From: Methanococcoides methylutens MM1
GTDB lineage: Archaea > Halobacteriota > Methanosarcinia > Methanosarcinales > Methanosarcinaceae
Direction: 5' to 3'
Assembly: GCF_000970325.1 (NCBI RefSeq)
Contig: NZ_CP009518.1
Location: forward strand, 2,294,001-2,358,000
Length of the DNA: 64,000 bases
How positions within the stretch are numbered: the stretch's first letter is position 1; every line of letters begins with the position of its first letter. This document shows positions 46,536 through 54,451 of the stretch, one piece after another. The notes under the pieces are model-generated. The model was not told where the DNA came from and searched no databases. It saw only the letters and a list, made by a program, of their open reading frames with translations. A program made the translations under genes and the position numbers.

Positions 46536-47456
46536 TTACCTGCTACGCCTGACCTCTAACATACGGTCAAGAGACCTTTTTGCACCCAGGCGAATGTCTT
46601 CCGGAACAGTTACCACATGTTCCATGCTCTCAAGTGAACGCAGTACTGCTTCCAGGTTTATCATTTTCATGTCAGAGCAGAAAGCAAATTTTGAAACAGG
46701 ATAGAACTTCTTTTCGGGGTTCTCAACTTCCAGCTGGTGCATTATTCCCTGCTCTGTGGAAATAATAAATTCATTGCATGAGGAATCCTTTACATAATTC
46801 AGCATACCTGTGGTGCTGAACACATGATCTGAATCCTCAAGGACCTTAGAGCGGCATTCGGGGTGTGCCAGGATCTCTGCATCCGGATGGTCGTTCGCGG
46901 CCAGAATAACGTCTTCCTCAAGTATCTGGTTGTGTACAGGGCAGTAACCGTTCCAGGGAATGATCTTCTTGTCCGTATGCTCTGCCACATAAGCTGCAAG
47001 GTTCTTGTCAGGAACAAAGATGATCTCATCCGCATCCAGTGAGTTCACAACCTCCACCGCATTTGCTGATGTACAGCAGATATCACTTTCAGCCTTTACA
47101 TCAGCCCTGGTGTTCACATAGCAGACCACCATTGCATCAGGATGTTCTTTCTTCATTTCACGAAGTGAGGGTACATCCACCATGGCTGCCATGGGGCAAT
47201 TCGCATCCGCATCCGGCATGAGTACCGTTTTTTCAGGGGAAAGGACTGCAGCGCTTTCAGCCATGAAACTTACACCACAGAATACGATCACATCAGCATC
47301 CTGATCGACCGCCTCCTGGCTTAAGCCGAGGGAGTCACCTACGAAGTCTGCAATGTCCTGGACCTCATTGCGTGCATAGCAGTGAGCCAGGATCACAGCA
47401 TTGCGCTCTTTTTTCAACGATTTGATCTTATTGATGATGGTTTGCCTGTCCTGCAT
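46536..47456 (-). CDS. nadA: Quinolinate synthase A
   Basis: [4Fe-4S] enzyme that condenses iminoaspartate with dihydroxyacetone phosphate to quinolinate. A 306-residue protein with [21 protein letters not shown] at the front (shown here up to VGD), [20 protein letters not shown] and AHPECRSKV; cysteines in CCTSANA, AHPEC and the late FCSDMK region supply cluster ligands. The ATG at 47456 follows GTGATC by two bases. Downstream of nadX on the minus strand; together with the divergent nadC they make the de novo NAD pathway. Confidence 0.92.
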   Translation of the reverse strand: MQDRQTIINKIKSLKKERNAVILAHCYARNEVQDIADFVGDSLGLSQEAVDQDADVIVFCGVSFMAESAAVLSPEKTVLMPDADANCPMAAMVDVPSLREMKKEHPDAMVVCYVNTRADVKAESDICCTSANAVEVVNSLDADEIIFVPDKNLAAYVAEHTDKKIIPWNGYCPVHNQILEEDVILAANDHPDAEILAHPECRSKVLEDSDHVFSTTGMLNYVKDSSCNEFIISTEQGIMHQLEVENPEKKFYPVSKFAFCSDMKMINLEAVLRSLESMEHVVTVPEDIRLGAKRSLDRMLEVRRSR

Positions 47457-47578
47457 ATGATCACTTGATTTTTCATTTTTCATTCCGGTCAAGACTCTTT
47501 AATTGGCCTGATAATCCCGGATGGACCTGCCTACAATAACGGGATAAGGATTAAACCTTTGTGTCCTATTCAGGGATC

Positions 47579-48394
47579 TTATGTACCTACCTGAAGAGGA
47601 TCTGCGATCTTCTTCAAAGTGGAGATCGCTGACAGGGCCGCCAGGTAACTTGTTTTCGGATTTGTCGGTGAAGGGACATTTTCCACACGGGTTGTGAAAC
47701 TTCCAAATTCACCTTCCACGTTAATTTCATGAATATTCCTTGAAAGAGCGGGATTTGCAATGATCTTTACTTTTGTCTTTTCAAATCCGATACCGGCAAG
47801 GCTGAGGGATGCTGCAACATTGACATTGGCAGGGAAAGCTTTGACGGCTTCGGTTGCCATTCCCTCGAATATAACGGTCTTTCCTGTTATGGCATCCAGG
47901 TCAATGTTGTTCTGGATGATATAAGGTGCTCCTGCAAGGCTTCTTGGATGCTTCTCGGTTGTCAGGGTAACTGAATAGATGCTGGTTGAAGATGCAGATT
48001 TGAGACCATCAAGACCTGCGATAGCTCCGGAAGGAAGATACACCTTGCAGTTATACTCCTTTGCAAGGTCAGTTGTGGTCTTCAGAAGGTTCTGGTCAGC
48101 AAAAGCCCCCACACTTATGGACATGACATCACATTTTGCATGGAGGGCAGCAGGAACAACCTCATAGACAGCCTGCTGCGAAGCGCACTCTACCACAAGG
48201 TCAACGTGCTTTACCATATCTACGATCTCAAGAACTTTCGGATCAGTGTTCCTGAGCTTGTCTTTCAAATCAACTGTTGCCTGTTCGTGTCGGTCATATA
48301 TTGCATATAGTTCGACATCAATGTGGCCTGAATCGATAGCTTTGCAAAGTTCGGCACCGATAGCACCACATCCGAACACTCCGATCTTTAGCAT
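47579..48394 (-). CDS. nadX: L-aspartate dehydrogenase
   Basis: NAD(P)-dependent oxidation of L-aspartate to iminoaspartate, the oxygen-free replacement of aspartate oxidase (NadB). A 271-residue protein with the Rossmann signature MLKIGVFGCGAIGAELCKAI and the family motif LPSGAIAGLDGLKSAS. The C-terminal domain has SLAGIGFEKTKVKI and the end of NPKTSYLAALSAI. The ATG at 48394 follows GGGAG by six bases. It is the first gene of the nadX-nadA unit and diverges from nadC. Confidence 0.9.
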   Translation of the reverse strand: MLKIGVFGCGAIGAELCKAIDSGHIDVELYAIYDRHEQATVDLKDKLRNTDPKVLEIVDMVKHVDLVVECASQQAVYEVVPAALHAKCDVMSISVGAFADQNLLKTTTDLAKEYNCKVYLPSGAIAGLDGLKSASSTSIYSVTLTTEKHPRSLAGAPYIIQNNIDLDAITGKTVIFEGMATEAVKAFPANVNVAASLSLAGIGFEKTKVKIIANPALSRNIHEINVEGEFGSFTTRVENVPSPTNPKTSYLAALSAISTLKKIADPLQVGT

Positions 48395-48483
48395 TCTGAA
48401 CTCCCTGGACATATTATGGATTATAATTATAAGATATCAGCCGACCTGCAGGTTCGACCATGGTATTTCCAAATACGCTAAAA

Positions 48484-48492
48484 GCATATAAA
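48484..48492 (+). promoter_or_regulatory. TATA box of nadC
   Basis: GCATATAAA, 30 bases before the nadC ATG, would give a very short leader. Confidence 0.5.
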
Positions 48493-48521
48493 CCTCTTGA
48501 GGCATTAATATATGTGGTAAT

Positions 48522-49358
48522 ATGATACTGAACTGTGAGATAGAACGATTCATCAGTGAAGATCTGGGAGCTAACGACATATCCTGCACCCTTGTGCCTG
48601 AAAAAGAGGTTAGTGCAAGGATCTTTACGAAAGAGGATTGTGTTGTCGCAGGGACAGAAGTTGCACAGAAGATAATGGAATACTTCGGGATCCAGGCAAA
48701 TGCAAAAGTAGTTGACGGGGACGAGATAAAAGCAGGGGATGCAATATTTGAAGTAACCGGAAATTCCGTATCCGTACTGCGTGCCGAGCGCCTTGTACTG
48801 AACTTCCTGGGGCACCTTACCGGAATTGCAACACAGACACATAAATATGTGGAAATGGTCAGACAATATTCGGATGTAAAGGTAGCCGGAACCAGGAAAA
48901 CAACCCCAGGTATCCGAAAGTTCGAAAAGCTTGCCATCATTGCAGGAGGAGGGGACCCTCACAGGTTCGACCTCTCAGATGCGATCATGATCAAGGACAA
49001 CCACAGGAACGCCATGGGACTTGAGAATGCCATCGAAGCTGCCAGAAGAATGGCTGGCTTCACACAGAAGATCGACGTGGAAGTTGAGACAGCAGAAGAT
49101 GCAGTCACAGCAGCACGAATGGGTGTTGACATCATCATGTTCGATAACATGCCCCCAGGTCAGGTGATCCGAACGTTGGAAGAACTGAAGCACGAAGGTG
49201 TCAGGGATGACGTTATCATTGAGGTTTCCGGAGGCATAAACCTGAGCAACATCTCAGAATATGCCAAGACCGGTGTTGATGTGATATCTGTGGGTTCACT
49301 GGTCCACAAAGCGGAATGGACCGACGTCAGTCTTGAATTCATGAACATTGATAGTTAA
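48522..49358 (+). CDS. nadC: Quinolinate phosphoribosyltransferase (nicotinate-nucleotide pyrophosphorylase)
   Basis: Converts quinolinate and PRPP to nicotinate mononucleotide. A 278-residue type II PRTase with LGANDISCTLVP, the signature GTRKTTPGIRKFEK (shown fully), IMIKDNHR, and the phosphate loops DIIMFDNMPPGQV and EVSGGINLSNI. Divergent from nadX, so all three NAD genes share one 127-bp control region. Confidence 0.93.
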   Translation: MILNCEIERFISEDLGANDISCTLVPEKEVSARIFTKEDCVVAGTEVAQKIMEYFGIQANAKVVDGDEIKAGDAIFEVTGNSVSVLRAERLVLNFLGHLTGIATQTHKYVEMVRQYSDVKVAGTRKTTPGIRKFEKLAIIAGGGDPHRFDLSDAIMIKDNHRNAMGLENAIEAARRMAGFTQKIDVEVETAEDAVTAARMGVDIIMFDNMPPGQVIRTLEELKHEGVRDDVIIEVSGGINLSNISEYAKTGVDVISVGSLVHKAEWTDVSLEFMNIDS

Positions 49359-49465
49359 AACCGTTATCATAAACTATTTATTGGATTCTCATGTTGTATT
49401 GACTCTGGTAGAGCATATACTATAAAAACTAATAAATAGCAATTTACTTCTGCGTCGAGGGAATT

Positions 49466-50713
49466 ATGTTTCGGTCTAAAAATTTGTTTGTGACGATAGT
49501 GGCAATAGCAATGATAGCTTTGATTTTCACGTCGAACGCTTCTGCCAAAGATATCCTATACAATGGGAGCATAGAAGAAGGGGACGGATACCAGATCAAT
49601 AACATTGTTATAGATGTAGCAGAGGTCTTTGTGGATGCCGGAACCTGTGTGTTCAAAGTATATGACCAGGATGAACTGATTCACGACAAAATGCTTAACG
49701 AGGAGGATTCTTACTCTTTTGAGGTGGAAGAAGGAACCATTGAGTTTACATTAGATAGTGTACTCGGAGGCATGGTACCTCGTGCAACAATGTCGATCAC
49801 CATCGATGATGATGATGCGGTATATCTGGATAAAGTGATCGATGGCGGTCATGATAAAGCTGAGTTCTCAGGTACCCCTGAGCTGAGGATCACAAAGGAA
49901 ATAAGTTCCTACACTGTAGAGCAGGGAGAGGTCATCACCATCAAAGTGATGGTCAGGAACGACGGTGACGGAATGGCTACAGATGTCCGATTCACCGATC
50001 CGAAACCAGCAGGGTTCATCCTGCAGGAGATAACTCTTGAAGAGGCCGGACCGATGTCTATAGACAAATATGAGGAAAGGACCATTTACCTCTACAAGCT
50101 TCAGGCAAATGAACCGGGTACATTTGAACTGAAACCAACCACTGCAACATTCTCCAATGAAGCAGATCTGGACTTCCCACAGGCTACCTCGAACAGACCT
50201 GTAATAACGGTCACAGGTGAAGAAAAGGTCCCGGAGCTTGAATTCTCTACCACAATGAATGCCAGAAGCGTGCAGAGAGGCGATGACGTTGAGGTCACAA
50301 TCATTGTCAGGAACATCGGTGAAGCCTCTGCAAATGGTGTCGTATTGAACATTCAGGTTCCTGAAGGACTTGATTTTGAAAGCAACAGCGCTAACATCGA
50401 AATGATCAACAATGTACCAAAAGTGTACATTGAGAACTTCGGCCTCAACCAGGAAAAAGAGATTAAATACAACATCAAGCCAACTGAAGTGGGAACATAT
50501 ACAATCACTGCAGAGTATTCATACCAGTATGATGCCGGAAGTTCAGGATCCGAGGTTGTCAGCGGAGATTTCACAACGAACACACTGACCGTTGCAAGAG
50601 GGGACACTGATTTCCTTTTCGAGCAGCCACTATATGTATACGCCGTCCCGTTAGTGATCATTCTTGCAATAGGAGGATGGATCTTCTACCGCTCCAGGCA
50701 ATACAAATACTGA
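49466..50713 (+). CDS. Secreted DUF11/CARDB-type protein, C-terminal anchor
   Basis: A 415-residue exported protein. It has a signal peptide (about residues 1-27, ending SNASA), an N-terminal strand-rich domain, and two beta-sandwich repeats (about 135-250 and 258-375) with the conspicuous VRNDGDGMATDVRFTDPKP and VRNIGEASANGVVLNIQVP segments typical of DUF11 or CARDB-like adhesion domains. It ends with a membrane span (YVYAVPLVIILAIGGWIF) and a short basic tail, so it is anchored outside the cell. Function not known; adhesion or surface structure is likely. Confidence 0.8.
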   Translation: MFRSKNLFVTIVAIAMIALIFTSNASAKDILYNGSIEEGDGYQINNIVIDVAEVFVDAGTCVFKVYDQDELIHDKMLNEEDSYSFEVEEGTIEFTLDSVLGGMVPRATMSITIDDDDAVYLDKVIDGGHDKAEFSGTPELRITKEISSYTVEQGEVITIKVMVRNDGDGMATDVRFTDPKPAGFILQEITLEEAGPMSIDKYEERTIYLYKLQANEPGTFELKPTTATFSNEADLDFPQATSNRPVITVTGEEKVPELEFSTTMNARSVQRGDDVEVTIIVRNIGEASANGVVLNIQVPEGLDFESNSANIEMINNVPKVYIENFGLNQEKEIKYNIKPTEVGTYTITAEYSYQYDAGSSGSEVVSGDFTTNTLTVARGDTDFLFEQPLYVYAVPLVIILAIGGWIFYRSRQYKY

Positions 50714-50768
50714 TCATCATTACTTCATACATGAAGGTTTCAAGAGAGATTAAATTTGGAGGAATTAT

Positions 50769-51875
50769 TTGCTCAATATACTGATCGTAGGAAATGGTCA
50801 ATGTGGTAACCGTATCCTTGATGCGATAAACAAAGAGGCTTTTGGTGGTAAAGGCAAACTTGCAAAGTTCTACTCACAACAGAAATACAAGAGCAATGTT
50901 GAGACGATCGCGATCAACACTGCAATGAACGACCTGAAAGAGATGAGGTTTACCAAAGCAAAGGACAGGATCCATATTCCCCACCTTCATGGAGTTGGTG
51001 CTAACCGCAATGTAGGCAAGCATGTTTTTGAAGATAACAAAGCCAACATAATGCGCCAGGTCGAGGAAAGAGGGAACTTCGATATCGGTTTTGTGATCAC
51101 TTCCGCATCCGGTGGAACGGGTTCATCCTTCACCCCTCCACTTATTGAAGAGCTCAAAAGGAACTATGATTTCCCCATATATGCCATCGTTGTCCTTCCA
51201 TTCAGGGAAGAGGGGACACTCTACCTGCAGAATGCAGCATTCTGCCTGAAGGATATCCGTGAAAGTGGTGTGGACGGCATAATCCTTGCTGACAACCAAT
51301 TCCTCAAGCAGATGGGAGGAGACGTACAGTCAGCGTACAACACCATCAATGATATGATAGCAAAGCGCATCCTGTTCCTGATAGATGCACTTGATAGCGA
51401 GATGATGATGGTTACCGATCTTGGTGACTTCAAGACAGTTATGAGTGGTGGTGCAGGAGTTGCAACCATCGGATTCTATGAAGCTGATAAAGGTACACCT
51501 ATCAAGTCAGCAATACAGAAAGCAGTATCACCATCCGGCCTCCTGTTCTCAACTGATGTATACAAGGAAGGCAGCAGGGCAATGGTGATCATTAAAGGAG
51601 ACAAGTCATACCTGAGCATTGATGAGATCTCTACCGAAGTTGAAAAGCTTTCATCTTCTGTTGGCCACGTCTTCAAAGGTATCATTGTCAGGAAAGGCGA
51701 AACCCCTCAGGTACTTGCAGTGCTGACACTTGAAGTTGCAGAAGAGCTTGAGAACCTTTATTCCGTTGCTGTGGATGCGATCCATCAGGAGCGAGAAAAG
51801 AAGGCGAGGGTTGAAGAGCAAAAAGGTATCGATAAGGCATTCTCCCAGATCGAGGGTCTTGAACCTGGCTATTAA
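50769..51875 (+). CDS. Tubulin/FtsZ-superfamily GTPase (CetZ/FtsZ3-like)
   Basis: A 368-residue protein. It opens with the tubulin-like nucleotide loop GNGQCGNRILDAI (GQCGN at residues 10-14), and the T4 signature is SASGGTGSS (residues 112-120), shorter than the FtsZ GGGTGTG. No cell-division FtsZ C-terminal tail is present; the C-terminus is a charged helix. Related archaeal proteins (CetZ, FtsZ type 3) affect cell shape. The start is TTG, with TTTGGAGGAATTAT in front; no better start exists. It lies 55 bp after the secreted DUF11 gene. Confidence 0.8.
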   Translation: MLNILIVGNGQCGNRILDAINKEAFGGKGKLAKFYSQQKYKSNVETIAINTAMNDLKEMRFTKAKDRIHIPHLHGVGANRNVGKHVFEDNKANIMRQVEERGNFDIGFVITSASGGTGSSFTPPLIEELKRNYDFPIYAIVVLPFREEGTLYLQNAAFCLKDIRESGVDGIILADNQFLKQMGGDVQSAYNTINDMIAKRILFLIDALDSEMMMVTDLGDFKTVMSGGAGVATIGFYEADKGTPIKSAIQKAVSPSGLLFSTDVYKEGSRAMVIIKGDKSYLSIDEISTEVEKLSSSVGHVFKGIIVRKGETPQVLAVLTLEVAEELENLYSVAVDAIHQEREKKARVEEQKGIDKAFSQIEGLEPGY

Positions 51876-52070
51876 GATAAAAGTAATATCCCTTTATGGG
51901 ATATTCCTAACTTTTTTCCTTTATTCTTAGCTCATTGCAGGCAATCAATATCAGATTACCGATAATTCTGAGACCAGGCGTTTGATGAACTGAACATGAT
52001 CACAAAAACGACCATATCATAGTTTCAGTAGATAAAAAATAGTTAATGATAATTAAGTAACGGTGGAAAT

Positions 52071-52505
52071 ATGGAATATAGTAAAGGTAACATTGGAAGG
52101 GTCTTTACCGTAAGAATAGACACAGGAGAAGACCTCCTTGAGGAACTCGAAGGACTTGCTGAAAAAGAAGATATAGTATCCGCGTTCTTTATGTTGCTAG
52201 GTGCTGTTCGTAAAGCAAACCTTGTTGTCGGTCCAAAAGAAAATGTAATTCCGCCTGAGACTATGTGGGTGAATTACTCCGACCCTTATGAGGTCATAGG
52301 TATTGGAAATATATTCCAGGAAGAAGGAAAACCAAAGATACACCTTCACACTGCTGCCGGTCGCGGTGATGACACGAACATCGGTTGCCTGCGCGGTGAA
52401 AGTGAGGCTTTCATGGTTCTGGAGATATTCATAATGGAAATATCCGGTATGAATGCTGAGCGTTCATTCAATGCTGCAAGAGGATTTGCACCAATTAGTT
52501 TCTGA
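52071..52505 (+). CDS. PPC/DUF296 domain protein
   Basis: A 144-residue PPC (plants and prokaryotes conserved) domain protein, usually a trimer and predicted to bind DNA or a metal. Motifs: FTVRIDTGEDLLEEL, AFFMLLGAVRKANLV, PKIHLHTAAGRGDD and GCLRGESEAFMVLEIFI. The ATG has GGTGGAAAT in front. Convergent with the downstream regulator. Its specific role in archaea is unknown. Confidence 0.88.
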   Translation: MEYSKGNIGRVFTVRIDTGEDLLEELEGLAEKEDIVSAFFMLLGAVRKANLVVGPKENVIPPETMWVNYSDPYEVIGIGNIFQEEGKPKIHLHTAAGRGDDTNIGCLRGESEAFMVLEIFIMEISGMNAERSFNAARGFAPISF

Positions 52506-52545
52506 GTTTATCTAACGAAAACTGAAATATCACAAGGCCAGATGA

Positions 52546-52899
52546 TCAAATATCCATCTTCAGGAGATCATCAATGATCTCTAACTTTTTTTGGTTCATT
52601 TTCAGAATTCTGGATTCATAGACCTTGATTATATCTGCAAAATCTACTTTCAGGGAATAATATTTTGCAGGCCTTCCCCTGCACTTCGTCCTTTTATCAT
52701 CCCTTTCATCGATCCAGCCGCGTTCGTCGAGCGATCGCATAGCAACGCTTACTTCCGGTTGTCTTAAGCCTGTAGCTTTTTCAATATCCTGTGAACTCAA
52801 TTCATCAGAACTGAAAAGACAGGCAATTGAAAGGGCTTCGATCCTCGGAACATCAATACTCTGCAAAAGGGATGCTACTTCATATCCACGATCATCCAT
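52546..52899 (-). CDS. Winged-helix transcriptional regulator
   Basis: A 117-residue predicted transcription factor. Residues about 18-75 form a winged helix (ALSIACLFSSDELSSQDIEK, then LRQPEVSVAMRSLDERGWI), followed by a basic wing (KRTKCRGRPAKYYSL) and a C-terminal helix for dimerisation. It resembles archaeal MarR/ArsR-like regulators. There is no ribosome site, so the mRNA may be leaderless. It is divergent from enolase, which it could control; no operator was identified. Confidence 0.78.
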   Translation of the reverse strand: MDDRGYEVASLLQSIDVPRIEALSIACLFSSDELSSQDIEKATGLRQPEVSVAMRSLDERGWIDERDDKRTKCRGRPAKYYSLKVDFADIIKVYESRILKMNQKKLEIIDDLLKMDI

Positions 52900-52975
52900 T
52901 AAAGTAATATTTTAACCCCCTAGGAATAATAATACTACGTTTATCAATATAAATTTATGCTGTTCTCGTGTACAA

Positions 52976-52985
52976 CTATATAAGA
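52976..52985 (+). promoter_or_regulatory. Candidate TATA box of enolase
   Basis: ACTATATAAG would give a leader of about 70 bases. A second TATA-like GATATATACT at 53028-53037 would give a leader of about 25 bases, so two promoters are possible. Confidence 0.45.
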
Positions 52986-53080
52986 AAACTATACGTTCAA
53001 AAACCTGAAAAGAACAAATGCGGTAACGATATATACTGTAATGTACGATTGGTTCATAGAACGTTCTAATGGTGGAAAAC

Positions 53081-54355
53081 ATGAGCTACAAAGGCGAAGA
53101 AGCAAAATATACAATTGAAAAAGTACATGCCAGAGAAATACTGGACTCAAGAGGAAATCCTACTGTTGAGGTCGATGTCTACACAGGTCACGGGTTCGGA
53201 AGAGCAAGCGTACCTTCCGGAGCATCTACCGGCAGTAACGAGGCACTTGAGCTCAGGGACAAGGACGACCGCTACAATGGAAAAGGCGTACTTGATGCAG
53301 TTGAAAATGTGAACTCGACCTTTGCAAAAGAGCTGCTGGGAATGGACGTTCGCAATCAGCGTGAGATCGATGAGTTGATGATCGCACTGGACGGAACTGA
53401 CAACAAGATGACTTTTGGTGCAAATGCGATCCTTGGTGTTTCCATGGCTGTTGCAAAAGCAGCTGCTGATTCCCTTGGCATGCAGCTATACCGCTACCTT
53501 GGCGGAACCAATGCGTTCGCACTGCCTGTACCCACCATGAACGTGCTTAACGGTGGAAAACATGCAGGTAACGAGCTGTCCATACAGGAGTTCATGATCC
53601 AGCCAAAAGGAGCTGAGACCTACTCAAATGCCCTGAGAATGGGAGCTGAGACATACCATGCACTTGGCAAGATACTTGAGGACAAATATGGCGGCTCCGC
53701 AACTAACGTCGGATATGAGGGAGGGTACGCACCAAATATCTCCATGACAGCCGATGCACTGGATGCCCTTGTAAGTGCCATTGATGAAGCAGGATACACC
53801 GAATCCGAAATCACTATCGGACTTGATGCTGCTGCATCAGAGTTCTTTGAAAATGGAAAATACTCCATTGACGGCAACATGCTCACACCTGCTGAACTTG
53901 TGGACTACTACCTTGAACTGGTCGACACATACCCGATCCTTTCCATCGAGGACCCATTCCACGAGGAATCATTCGAGGACTTTGCAGCGCTTACAAGTGA
54001 AGCATGGGACACCATAATTGTAGGCGATGACCTGTTCGTGACAAACGTGAACCGTCTTGCAAAAGGTATTGAGATGGATGCTGCTAATGCACTCCTGCTC
54101 AAGATCAACCAGATCGGTACGATCTCAGAATCATTAGATGCCGCAAACCTTGCAATGCGTAACGGATACAGCGTTGTGGTAAGCCACAGGTCCGCTGAGA
54201 CAGAAGATGCAATGATCGCAGACATTTCCGTTGCATTAGGTGCTGACCTTATCAAGACAGGAGCACCTGCAAGAAGTGAGCGTACCGCAAAATACAACCA
54301 GTTACTCAGAATAGAAGAAGATCTCGGGGACGCTGCACGTTACGTGCAGCTCTGA
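53081..54355 (+). CDS. eno: Enolase
   Basis: Interconverts 2-phosphoglycerate and phosphoenolpyruvate. A 424-residue protein with AREILDSRGNPTVEVDVYT, ANAILGVSMAVAKAAA, LNGGKHAGNELSIQEF, SIEDPFHEE, DDLFVTN and SHRSAETED, covering the metal ligands and catalytic residues. The ATG at 53081 follows GGTGG by five bases; an earlier ATG at 53069 lacks a site. Codon use suggests high expression. Ends in a hairpin that overlaps the last codons. Confidence 0.94.
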   Translation: MSYKGEEAKYTIEKVHAREILDSRGNPTVEVDVYTGHGFGRASVPSGASTGSNEALELRDKDDRYNGKGVLDAVENVNSTFAKELLGMDVRNQREIDELMIALDGTDNKMTFGANAILGVSMAVAKAAADSLGMQLYRYLGGTNAFALPVPTMNVLNGGKHAGNELSIQEFMIQPKGAETYSNALRMGAETYHALGKILEDKYGGSATNVGYEGGYAPNISMTADALDALVSAIDEAGYTESEITIGLDAAASEFFENGKYSIDGNMLTPAELVDYYLELVDTYPILSIEDPFHEESFEDFAALTSEAWDTIIVGDDLFVTNVNRLAKGIEMDAANALLLKINQIGTISESLDAANLAMRNGYSVVVSHRSAETEDAMIADISVALGADLIKTGAPARSERTAKYNQLLRIEEDLGDAARYVQL

Positions 54356-54377
54356 TCTTTTTCTTTCTTGTTTTATT
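54332..54377 (+). terminator. Terminator hairpin inside the end of eno
   Basis: GCTGCACG (54332-54339) and CGTGCAGC (54343-54350) pair perfectly around three bases. The stem lies within the last coding codons; the stop TGA is at 54353-54355 and T-rich sequence follows to about 54377. Confidence 0.6.
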
Positions 54378-54451
54378 ATTTTTAAAAAAGGTTTGAAGAT
54401 CAGGTTTACTTTAAACCATTTCAATTTTAAATTTAAACTTAAACTTAATTT

